From Eumeta japonica (lineage: Eukaryota > Arthropoda > Insecta > Lepidoptera > Psychidae), in assembly GCA_005406025.1 (NCBI GenBank), contig BGZK01000006.1:1-64000 (forward strand): 64,000 nucleotides of DNA. The letters are read 5' to 3'. A program made the position numbers and the translations under genes. Below the pieces are notes generated by a model. The model was not told where the DNA came from. It was given only the letters and a program-made list of their open reading frames with translations, and ran no database searches. This document shows positions 40,725-50,200 of the stretch, in pieces (the first letter of the stretch is position 1; the number at the start of each line of letters is the position of its first letter).

Positions 40725-42157
40725 ATACATATATATGGAATTGATCATGCATCTTTCCGCAAATATTCATTATCTCCTTCTTTTAGAACAATTATACCAA
40801 AGAAACCAGAATCATTGAAGTAGTCATTTCTGAGAAAAATATCTTGGAACATAAAAAATTCGCACCGACAACCTCGTAAAAAAACCGACCAAGAGCATGT
40901 CGGACCATGCTCATTGTAGGGTACCGAAGCAATTATTACAAAGAAGCGCACTACAGATGAGAAAAGTACTTAGTTACACTTTTTCCATGTTTCCCGCATA
41001 GAATACCTCCAACTAAAAACAAAAGTAGGTATGTCGATTATTACTACTAACTAGTGTAGACTAATGTGCTTCAGCGACAAAGTGTATGTTCATAGCACTT
41101 ACGTCCTTTTGTTGAGAAGCATCTATATCTGACCATGTTCAAAATAATTTTCGTTGAAAGTATTTCTCAAGCATTACCTTCGTTATTTTTTTTCAAATTT
41201 TTTTTTTTAGAAATAGAGGACGGTACATTCCGCTTCTATTACATGTATAAAGTGCGCCCTCTAAAAATATTTATTTTTGTTATTTAACCACCAAACTAAG
41301 GCTTATATAAGACACCTACACTATAAATTTCATCAATGTACGTCTTGTAATTTTAGATTAAAATGTTAAAAAACAGACGGATGAACGGACAGACGTACAG
41401 GACGAAACTATAAAGTTTCTGTTTCTGTTATTTTGTCTCAGAACTCTTAAAAACGCGTACGTGATGGCATGCCTAACCCAGTCTTGTTTTGCGACCTGCA
41501 GCCGCCGGCAGTGAACTAGACGCGTATGGTAGGCGGATGGGTGCGTGCGCGTACTTGTCATTGAACTTACCAGAAGTTCAACGACAGGTAGGTATTTTTG
41601 TTAGCATAAGTGTTACGTTTGCGACCTTTACATTTTTGAAACTAAGGTCGTGTAAGATTCAGTATTTAATAACAATGCCTTTCACTGCTTCCGAATATGC
41701 AATTTATTGTTGGGAAGTTAGCAGAAATAACTTAGTTGCGACTCTAACACTTTAGAGTGAAACTTAACCGGACAATCAACAACCTGAAAGTCCGCAAGTA
41801 ATTTTGCGTGCTATGTATCGTTTACACGATAATTTACTTGATTTGCCTTCTTTATTTAGAGGTGAGTGGAACACATGTAGACAATCAGAGACTAATGTAA
41901 TGTAATCTTCGGTGACCTTTACATCACTAACACCATCAAGCGTCATTTGTAGGTAAATGACTAATTGCGTGGTGGCGGCGCGCGATGTTCGGCGCCGTGC
42001 GCGTCTGGCCGAACATTTTGTAGAGTTGTGTCTATTTTATTTTATATCATATATAAGCATTTTTTCAATGATGTATTTTTTATTATTATTGTAATTACTT
42101 TTATAAACTTCTTAAAAAGTATAGATTATGAATATTTGCAAAAAGATACATGATTTA
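40725..42157. mobile_element. inverted-repeat element B (same tips as element A)
   Basis: The left tip reads ATGGAATTGATCATGCATC, then TTCCGCAAATATTCATTAT. The right tip on the opposite strand reads ATGGAATAAATCATGTATC, then TTTTTGCAAATATTCATAAT. The sequence just inside the left tip is nearly the complement of that inside the right tip of element A over about 100 bp (ACCAAAGAAACCA, then TTTCTGAGAAAAA). No coding capacity is seen. Length about 1.4 kb. Confidence 0.5.
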
Positions 42158-42702
42158 TTCCATAAAAAGAAATATGCAGGATATTCTTCCAAATACGAAA
42201 GAAATTGAGCTGTTCAATATAAAACACAAGAATTTAAAACAAGCGTGAACAGCATGACGTGTGGTGATAGTTCACGCACATTTGAAAATGTCTATTCTTT
42301 TGCGTTTTATGTTTTGAGTTTACCACGTACATCTGTAAACTTAGAAAGAATTCTTTCATCTTTTCTTCTACATCTTCTACAAACAAAAAGATGCATAGGA
42401 TAAATAATGAAAGTTACTGTAAAAATTTTAGTGAGAAAATGTTTACGAAAATAGATAAGTAATAAGACATAGTGTAAAGACAAAACGAAATTATCAATGC
42501 ATACATTTAAATAATTGATTGTAATAATTCTATTGAAAAACTCTGTTTTCTTCCAATTATAAATTTCCAATTTTCTATAGTGTTATGACTAACAATGTGG
42601 TGTATTTTAGCTTATTTTTTTTTTTGGAAGAGCTAGTAAGTACATAATTATAAGCAATGATTAATTTAGAAAATAAAGATGCGTCAATGACAATAAATAT
42701 TC

Positions 42703-42820
42703 ACGGGCGAACATATCTGGCAGACAGAGAAGGATAGAGTTGTACGGACAAAAAATAAAGATAACAGTAATTTTTTTTTTTGTATGACTGCATCCCTTTC
42801 TGTTCGAATATGCTCGCCTT
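42703..42820. repeat. short foldback (imperfect inverted repeat)
   Basis: GGGCGAACATATCTGGCAGA near 42705 and, on the opposite strand, AGGCGAGCATATTCGAACAG near 42818 form the arms of an imperfect ~118-bp hairpin with an AT-rich loop. This is the form of a small MITE. No target-site duplication was found. Confidence 0.45.
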
Positions 42821-43821
42821 GAACATACATTGTTTGTTGATTGAAATACATTGAAGTTTCAAGGAAGGTCGAAAATTATAGCTCTAAAACTCGATACACT
42901 GAAAAAAGAATATATATAAAGCTGGGTTCGTAGATACTTGTATATTTTTACTTAAAAACTAATTTGAAATGATAACATTTTTACCTTATTATATTGTTAT
43001 TATCTCTTATGGTTCATTTTATTTGTGACTGATAGTTAACAACTTTTGGAACGAGCATATTATTAAATAATGTTTTTGTACAAAAAAAGAATTTCAAATT
43101 TGGTTTTATTATTTTTTTTATGATCTAGAGATTTTTATTCAATCTCGTAAGATACGTAAAAACTACAGGCTGGATATAAAAGATCTCTTTCGCAGATTTA
43201 AGATTTTTTATAATTGCAACATTGCAATGAAGTCTTATCTTGTTCTGTGGCTGACTAGTTATTTGTTTTTTTCTTATTTTGGTATTGAATTCACAGAATA
43301 TTATACACGATTTTACATAAATGTAGTAGAAACGGCTACATTGAAAAAAAAAACATATTTTTTATCATTTCTACACTTAGCGAGCATACTTTTACTCTGT
43401 TGTCAATTTCATATTTCTCTATGGTTTGACTTCTAACTTCTGTTCATAGATGAATATGAAGAGCTTCTGTTACAATATACTGACGTTGATTGATGCTACT
43501 GTATTATTTTGTTTAAGTATACTTTTGATTAGGGGAATCGTTTAGATTCATTTGAAATTGTTATAGTTTATTGTATTTAATGGTAATTTGCTTTTTCCAA
43601 GTATTTTAGATATAGACTGCCATTCTTGTATTAGAAAAAAATCTGTTAAACAAATTTTGTATTGACAAATTCTTATCACCTAACGACAGTTAACTATCGC
43701 TAGGTAAATAATTTTTATTGATTAGTTTACAACATTCTATGAACTTTGATCATTAGTACTCATCAATGCCGTAATACATTTAAAATTCGAAATTGTCAAT
43801 TGCTTGAAAAAAAAATTTAGA

Positions 43822-45691
43822 ATGTGTATACTTTTCATTAACGTTAACAGTTCTAATTTGGATAGTGATTATTGTCTTATATTAGCTTCAAATCGTGATG
43901 AATATTATGATAGACCGGCGTGTTCTGCAGCACCATGGGTTGAAGATCAACACATTATTGGAGGTTATATTCAAATATTACAATAAGTACTATACTTGTT
44001 TCAAATTAGACATGTCTTATGTCCATCATATTTTTGTAGGAAGAGATATGGAAAAAGGTCGTGAAGGAGGGACTTGGTTAGCACTGTCTCCAATGAGAGC
44101 TAAAATAGGAGTGTTATTAAATCTAACTGGAAATCCTAAAACAAATTCTAAAGGTTAGTTTTTCATTTACATGTCATTGTAAAATATAGAGGCAATTGTA
44201 TATAACAAAAACCTCAATAATGGTTACTTTAAGTTAACTTAAATCATTCATTGATGACCATTAAGTAATTTAAGTTAATTTCTTTTACAAACTAGTTATT
44301 ACGACCAAAGTTTATATAAATTAGTTACTGGTTGGAATATACAATTCGTACAAACACAAGTGTAAAATTTAACTTTAATTATATTTATTGCACTACAAAA
44401 TATGGATTTTGTAGGTGTATTTGTAGCATTAAGAAGCATACAAGTCATCAGAGAGTAGGTGATCGCTATTCAAGGACACTTACAACTCCAGTGAAGACAT
44501 TAGTGCACATTAACACCTTTTGGGATGGAATAGGATATCTGATGGAGAGGGGAGTTGACCACTAAAGCATTTAGGAAAGAAAAGGATATTTGATGGAGGG
44601 AGAAGTTGGCCACCTGAACTTTCACTCACTGGATGAAATGCAACAGCAAAACCTTCTTCACGGCTGTATTCTTTGAGAGTGTGAATATGTCACCAGTCGG
44701 GCTAGGCCAATTTCATACTTGCAGCCGAATCGACCACAGCATGGCTATATCATATTTAGAGTACACATAAAGAAATACAAATATACATAGCCAAAACAAA
44801 AAGAAATTTATAATTGTGTGTTTTTTAATTCATATTATTTTGTTTTCAGGTAGAGGTAATATTGTAGCTGATTATGTAAAATCTACAATTCCAACAAACG
44901 AATATGTGAAATCTTTACAACCATTTGCAAACGAATACAATGACTTTACTCTTGTCACAGTCGAAATCAAGTAAGGCCATTAAATAATGTATAAAAAAAG
45001 TTTGACTGCTTTAGTTGGTTTTTTTAATTTAAGTCACAAAGTTATATAAAGTATTATTGTAATCAAGTTACTATACTTTGTGTTTTTCAGCAGTGTAAAA
45101 AGTGTGATACAAACATATACCAATGTCACAAATACTCTAATGAATTGGGATGATACTTACATTGGTTTTAGCAACAGTTTTCCTGACACACCATACAAGA
45201 AAGTCAAGGCTGGCAAAGAGAAATTTGCAGCTATCTGCCAAAGATGGAATAAAGTTGAAAGCAAACAAAATCTTATTGATGAATTGATAAATTTTTTGAA
45301 ATGGGATCAAAAGTAATGGTGGACTATAATCAATTCATATGTGTGTTTTTGGATTTCCTACATTTGTGTATTTTTGTGTTCACAGACACTTACCAGACCT
45401 TGAACTACAAAGACGAAGTCCAAACTTCTTTGAACATTTAGGATCAATTTTTGTGCATGTGCCAAAAGGACGTTATGGTACAAGGTAGATTTCGAAATGG
45501 TTGTTAAATATTATGACATTCATATTTATTTCTTTATATAAACAAATGGAATATGTTACAGGACACACACGATAATATTGGTCACAAAAACTGGCCATTT
45601 AGATTTCATCGAGTTGACTTTGCAACCTCCAATAGATCCATTTCATCCACATTGGGAAAGAACAGAATTTCAATTTGATATTAATTTTTAA
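43822..45691 (+). CDS. TANGO2: TANGO2 homologue (NRDE family), 275 aa
   Basis: Six exons: 43822-43963, 44040-44153, 44850-44970, 45091-45312, 45386-45484, 45562-45691 (TAA). All join in phase to 828 nt, i.e. 275 residues, against 276 for human TANGO2. The N-terminus MCILF keeps the Met-Cys start of the NRDE family, followed by the name-giving ASNRDEYYDRP block. EGGTWLALSP, GRGNIVADYV, IGFSNSFPDTPYKKV and the C-terminal YGTRTHTIILV complete the family signature. TANGO2 proteins act in the cytosol and at mitochondria/ER and Golgi; they are linked to lipid and acyl-CoA handling and, in fly cells, to secretion and Golgi organisation. The exact reaction is unsettled. Intron 2 (44154-44849) carries an unclassified repeat-like stretch at about 44400-44760. 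The gene converges on SLIMP with 154 nt between the stop codons. Confidence 0.93.
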
Positions 45692-45699
45692 AATGATAT

Positions 45700-45705
45700 A
45701 ATAAA
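45700..45705 (+). promoter_or_regulatory. poly(A) signal of TANGO2
   Basis: AATAAA nine nucleotides after the TANGO2 stop. A second AATAAA follows at 45799-45804. Either could serve. Confidence 0.6.
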
Positions 45706-45824
45706 TGTCAAGCTTCAATTTCAAATATTTTTGTTAATTTATTCTATACTTTTGTTAATTTATTGTTTACCTTTGTTTATGAATTCTTCACAATATTTAA
45801 TAAATGAAACATAGTTTAAATGTT

Positions 45825-45834
45825 TTTATTTATT
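45825..45834 (-). promoter_or_regulatory. poly(A) signals of SLIMP transcript
   Basis: Two overlapping AATAAA hexamers on the minus strand (45830-45825 and 45834-45829), 11-16 nt after the SLIMP stop codon. The short distance implies a 3' UTR of only some 30-40 nt, close to the second TANGO2 signal. Confidence 0.55.
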
Positions 45835-45845
45835 TAAAAGATATA

Positions 45846-47204
45846 TTAAATTGACCAATTGTGTATCTTAAAATGATCTGGTAAAGTAAAAGTGCCATCT
45901 TGTTCAAGAACACAACCAAAAAGCTTTGGAACATTAAGAGCAGTACCATAGATGACATGAGGGAACCTATTTCTCTGTTTATCTAAATATGTAAACATCA
46001 ACCTTTTGCTAATGAAATCTCCTGTCATAGCTAAATTTGCGACCTCTACATGTTGTTTTAATGAATTGGAATACATATCGACAGAAATTTTTAAACTTTC
46101 ATTAAATTTCAATTTATCTGCTGATAATGTTCTTAATCGGAAATGGTAACCTAAACTTGAGTAAATATTTTTCAATATCATGATTATCTCTTGAAAAAGG
46201 GTATCTGCTTCTTGCTCAGTTTTGGCTACCCCAAACAATTGTATGACTGATGACTGACTGGTATGAAATAAATTATTTTCTTCAGATGTGGTAGGTACGT
46301 ACTGCCTTCCTATAGAAAAATATGTTATTGGAAGATGTCTGCTGTGAACAACATTTTTTCCATGATAAGCAAAAAAAGAAAAAAGAGAAGCACCACCTGT
46401 TAAATGCAGTCTATTATCTACATTCACTTTTGATTCTTCATTATGGTGCAGAATGAATGTTCTACTTGAATTAGTATGATCTTCTCCACACCCCTCTATA
46501 ATTAGACTTTTTACAAAGTCAGGATTTGAAAATTGTACATAACCAGCATTTTTCAAGCATTGACTTACATAAAATTTTGCACCTAATTCAAATACAGCTG
46601 CATCACCTAATAAGTAGTAGTTTTCATTATTTTTAAACTTCACTAACTCATTTTCTTCCCCTATCTTTATATGATTTTTATTATTTGTGGGTGGTGTAAG
46701 ATGAGCAAAGATAACTTTATCTTCAGTTTCTGGGGTGTTTGGATGTAATGTATTAGGAAGTCTCAACGTTTCTGTGATGGCTGCCTCTTCTATGGCCCAC
46801 AGTGGTGGTTTTAACACTTTTAAATTATCTTTAATGAGGTGAATTTTTATTTTCAACTTGTTTACATGATCCTCGTTTGTATTTGATTGTAGTTTTTCTG
46901 TTAACTCTTGAACTGCTTCTCGTTTCTTTTCTTCTAATTCAACTTTTCTTTGCTTCAAGTCTTCGTAAACAGCCCATAGGCCCTCTAATCTATTCAAATT
47001 GATAGTACTTTTCCTTTTATCAATTATTTCTTGCAATTTTTCTTTGTGTTTTATAAGTTCAGGGAAATCAATATATGGAGTAATATGTACATAGGTGTCA
47101 GTAGCTTTAGGCCCATTGATAAATAATGCAGAATATTTAACTAACAAGAATTTGTGGTTAACTTTAAGTCTAGAAAATACTCTTTTACATGAATTACGTA
47201 ACAT
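45846..47204 (-). CDS. SLIMP: SLIMP, seryl-tRNA synthetase-like insect mitochondrial protein, 452 aa
   Basis: A single uninterrupted exon. I start it at the ATG 47204-47202 (MLRNSCKRVFSRL...), because the open frame upstream of it overlaps the ZNF593 tail and the chosen start opens a basic, acid-free mitochondrial presequence. Residues about 49-131 are a charged coiled coil, the tRNA-binding arm of seryl-tRNA synthetases; the class II core follows. Catalytic residues are gone: the serine-binding TxE loop reads LTGG (268-271), motif 2 FRxE reads YFSIG (295-299), and motif 3 ALAVGRT reads ALNVPKL (422-428). SLIMP in Drosophila does not charge tRNA but binds the mitochondrial SerRS and is needed for mtDNA and mitochondrial protein upkeep. 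Neighbour: its ATG lies 4 nt after the ZNF593 stop on the same strand, and no intron or acceptor site is evident between them, so it is probably translated from a shared mRNA or an internal promoter. Confidence 0.88.
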   Translation of the reverse strand: MLRNSCKRVFSRLKVNHKFLLVKYSALFINGPKATDTYVHITPYIDFPELIKHKEKLQEIIDKRKSTINLNRLEGLWAVYEDLKQRKVELEEKKREAVQELTEKLQSNTNEDHVNKLKIKIHLIKDNLKVLKPPLWAIEEAAITETLRLPNTLHPNTPETEDKVIFAHLTPPTNNKNHIKIGEENELVKFKNNENYYLLGDAAVFELGAKFYVSQCLKNAGYVQFSNPDFVKSLIIEGCGEDHTNSSRTFILHHNEESKVNVDNRLHLTGGASLFSFFAYHGKNVVHSRHLPITYFSIGRQYVPTTSEENNLFHTSQSSVIQLFGVAKTEQEADTLFQEIIMILKNIYSSLGYHFRLRTLSADKLKFNESLKISVDMYSNSLKQHVEVANLAMTGDFISKRLMFTYLDKQRNRFPHVIYGTALNVPKLFGCVLEQDGTFTLPDHFKIHNWSI

Positions 47205-47208
47205 TCTT

Positions 47209-47731
47209 TTAGTTCTTCTTCTTTTTGTTTGGACTTGAATCTTCAAGGACTACATCACCATCAACATCTGTGATACAAGATTTTCCGACACTTTGTGTAG
47301 TAATCTTCCTTTTAGCGGGAAATTTTAAACTACCATGTCCTGCCGCTCTTTCTGAATCTTCTATCGTGTAAGGTTCTAATTCCAAAGCTTTTAGTCTCCT
47401 TTTATGAACTTTGGTCTTAAAATGCTCGTTTAACGCTTTTTCGTCAATAAAATAACGTGCACAGTGAAGGCAATAATTCTGTGCGGCTCCAGGCAGATCT
47501 AAATCTATGTCTTGATTCAATAGTTTCTCTGCATTCTCTGAAATGAAATATTTACAGAATTAAAGATATGACTTAACCTCAAATAATGACGTGTGATTGA
47601 TACGTCTATTAATACAAACCTTCTTTCAAATCTTCATCTACTTGATCAAGATCTTTTTTTCTATTTCGCACTCTCCATCTTTTTTTCAAATGCGTGTCCC
47701 CCTGGTGGTATTTTTTGCGTTTATAAACCAT
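47209..47731 (-). CDS. ZNF593: ZNF593/Bud20-type ribosome biogenesis zinc finger, 146 aa
   Basis: Two exons, 47731-47620 and 47537-47209, give 146 residues. The start [19 protein letters not shown], a basic nuclear-targeting head, resembles the family N-terminus, then DLDQVDEDL, then the C2H2 finger [19 protein letters not shown] with [12 protein letters not shown], and [16 protein letters not shown], all hallmarks of ZNF593/Bud20. These proteins ride on pre-60S ribosomal particles in the nucleus and help their export. The C-terminus ends in a lysine run (NKKKKN). The stop TAA at 47211-47209 is followed after AAGA by the SLIMP ATG. The inner ATG at 47520 is not the start, because the exon is open upstream to a good acceptor and joins exon 1 in phase. 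Confidence 0.9.
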
Positions 47732-49489
47732 ATTAGTAAATCTTAAAAGCCGTCTATAATTTTGTATTAATTATTGACCATGTGAAGCAAGTAACTGACA
47801 ATGTCATCAATTGACAGTCAATCATTTTACTTTGTTTTGTTATTTGTCTTCATATGTGACCAATTATGACAAGATTAGGGCGATTTGTTTTAAAGCGAAT
47901 AATTAAGATCAAATTAATATTCAATCAACTATTTAATCCTCGATGTTCCATTTTTGTTTTATAGAACAGTTAACATTAAAGTTGTTGCCAGTACTAAAGT
48001 AACATTATTGGTCCAGAATTTGTTGGGAAAATATTTTTCAATTGCAACGTTCATGTAGAATTGGAACTTTTAAACGTGAAATGTCAATTCTATTGCTTTT
48101 TTTAGTGTCATGGTAAATTTCTCATCTGTTATTTATGTCATTATATACACTAGTGGCAAAAATAAATTGGTTTTGGTATTACTCCTAGATCTAGTGTGGA
48201 TATAAAGAAACAAATATTTATATAATGGAACAAAAAAGTTTAACGTTATTAAAATTTGTTCCTGCACTGATACATCACAGTTCCTGTAAATAAATAAATA
48301 TGAATATTATCCTGTGATGCACAAGACGTTTCTGGGTTATACACTTATTTATATACTTGGAGGAAATTCTTTTTAAATCAGAATCTAGTTCTGTTGTAAG
48401 CATTTTGTTACGTTTTTGGATACTCGATAAATTTTATCAATTAATTCGAAATCATCCCATGAAAACTTTTTCTAAAATTTTTTTTTTTTTTGCCTTTAAA
48501 TTATATAACTTATGATTGTTTTATAATCTGATGAACTCGTATCATTATAAATCAATGACGAAAATAATGTCATTTCAAAATCGATTAACCACTCACAAAG
48601 CACGTCAAATGCTACCACCACAGCACTGTTATAGAAGAATATATACTACACGTCAAACCTAAACCTGAACGCCATGGGGCGCTAAACGCTCTGTTTTGAG
48701 CAGTTAGAATTAACAATTAAAGTTACCCAAAATTGATCGTGGGTTAGATGAAACAACCCGTACTGCATTAAACCAAATAGTTAATCGTCAGTTTTTTTAA
48801 CTTTAATCTCGGATGAAACAACTCGCCTTTATTAGTAACAAATCCCTAATACCATTAACGGCTGGTACCAAGTGTTCCTAATCCGTAAACGTAATTAATA
48901 AGATTTGACCATCGAAATAGAAAAGCATAGAATTATAACGTCGAACATATTTATTCGTGGCACAACTCACACAGACGTAAATGACAATATACGACATATT
49001 TTTAAACTAAATAAATTTCTTACAAAGGACCTTTATTATCTTTTCTAGGCGTAATTTCGAATTACACTGTTAGTTCCTAACCAAAGAGAAAGAATGAAGA
49101 CACTTGATGACGACGGAAAGAGAAAGAATAAGGACACGCGGTGAACATCTGTACAGCAGGGAAGCCAATATCTTATGCCACGCCTATTACGGAGCCAATT
49201 TCGTTTAGCCATTTTGTTTATATGAGGAATACTACTATGCTTTTCTATTTCGATGAATTTGACATACATTATCTGTGAAATCTTACGAATTACTTTTACA
49301 AATTACGTTTTCACTTTTGGTGTAATCCGCTGTAATAATTTCTATTTTGAAATATGCATAACATAAATGAGTTGCTTAAACATTCTAGTAAAAACAAATG
49401 TATTTTAAAGTCACAACACTGAAATTCGGCTAGGTATTAAGATTTAATCAATTATTGATATTTCGTAGTATCCAGTTAAGGGTAAACGC
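47732..49489. other. intergenic, promoter side of ZNF593-SLIMP
   Basis: Upstream of the ZNF593 start. AT-rich, with a pair of short direct repeats (GATGAAACAACCCG at 48746 and GATGAAACAACTCG at 48813) that may mark an old repeat. No gene, TATA box or RNA could be supported. Confidence 0.4.
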
Positions 49490-50200
49490 AATACGCTCGA
49501 TTTCATACAAATTTATTTCATCGTGCATTTTAATTCTATAGCAGAAATAAATCCACAACCAGCAATAAAAAGAATGTTCAAAAAAATGTGAATTTCGTTA
49601 TGTGATTTCGGAGAAACACGATCACTTAGTTATTCTGATATTTAAATTAAAAATTCATGAAAAGCCGGCAGTGTTTACTTCCGTGTGAGTGCACACAGAA
49701 ATGAATTTATTGCGTTTGTTAACACATATATGCTACAGGATATTATAATTTATTAATTAAAATTGAAAGCTCTCACATCAGCATAGAGTACATATTATTT
49801 CAATGTATATGCAAACAAAGAGTCTAAGAAATTTTTAAATTGAATGCCTCTTAGTAAGTCAGCCTTTAGGAACATTCCTTTCATAACAATAATATTTGCA
49901 CACATTTTTTTTTTCTTGTCACATGTTTGATATCTTTGGACGACATATATGAACGCATAGGAATTTCGATAAACTACAGTCCCATAAGCCAATTATGTTA
50001 TTATTAGTTTTTATTTAGTAAGATAAGTTTGCTTATGATTCGTAAATAATTTGCTATGTAGAATTTTATGCACTAAATGATCGTGTTGCTAAATAAATGA
50101 TGCTTAGATTGTTTTCCGATCTTTGTCATAATTTCCTAAATTTACCTCATTTCTGCCTACACGTTTGATGGTTATTCAGAAATACCTGATTTTTTTGCTT
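49490..50200. repeat. dispersed repeat, copy 2
   Basis: Second copy of the repeat at 16760-18545, lacking the middle kilobase. Its right side is cut off at about 50200 where the jockey-like LINE begins, after CAGAAATACCTGATTTTTTT. In copy 1 the equivalent point (18533) continues into other sequence. Confidence 0.75.

Larger units (their letters stand above)
40218..43821. other. intergenic between divergent C2H2 gene and TANGO2
   Basis: The zinc-finger gene starts leftward at 40217 and TANGO2 starts rightward at 43822, so both promoters should lie in this 3.6-kb interval. It also holds inverted-repeat element B (40725-42155) and a foldback (42703-42820). No TATA box, CpG-rich promoter or extra gene could be supported near either start. 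Confidence 0.5.

Noticed and set aside
45846..47246. SLIMP start at 47246 (longest frame)
   Set aside because: The extra 14 residues overlap the conserved ZNF593 C-terminus out of frame; the ATG at 47204 gives a proper mitochondrial presequence.
47209..47520. ZNF593 start at the Met of 47520
   Set aside because: The frame is open upstream to an acceptor at 47538, and exon 1 with the family N-terminus joins in phase.
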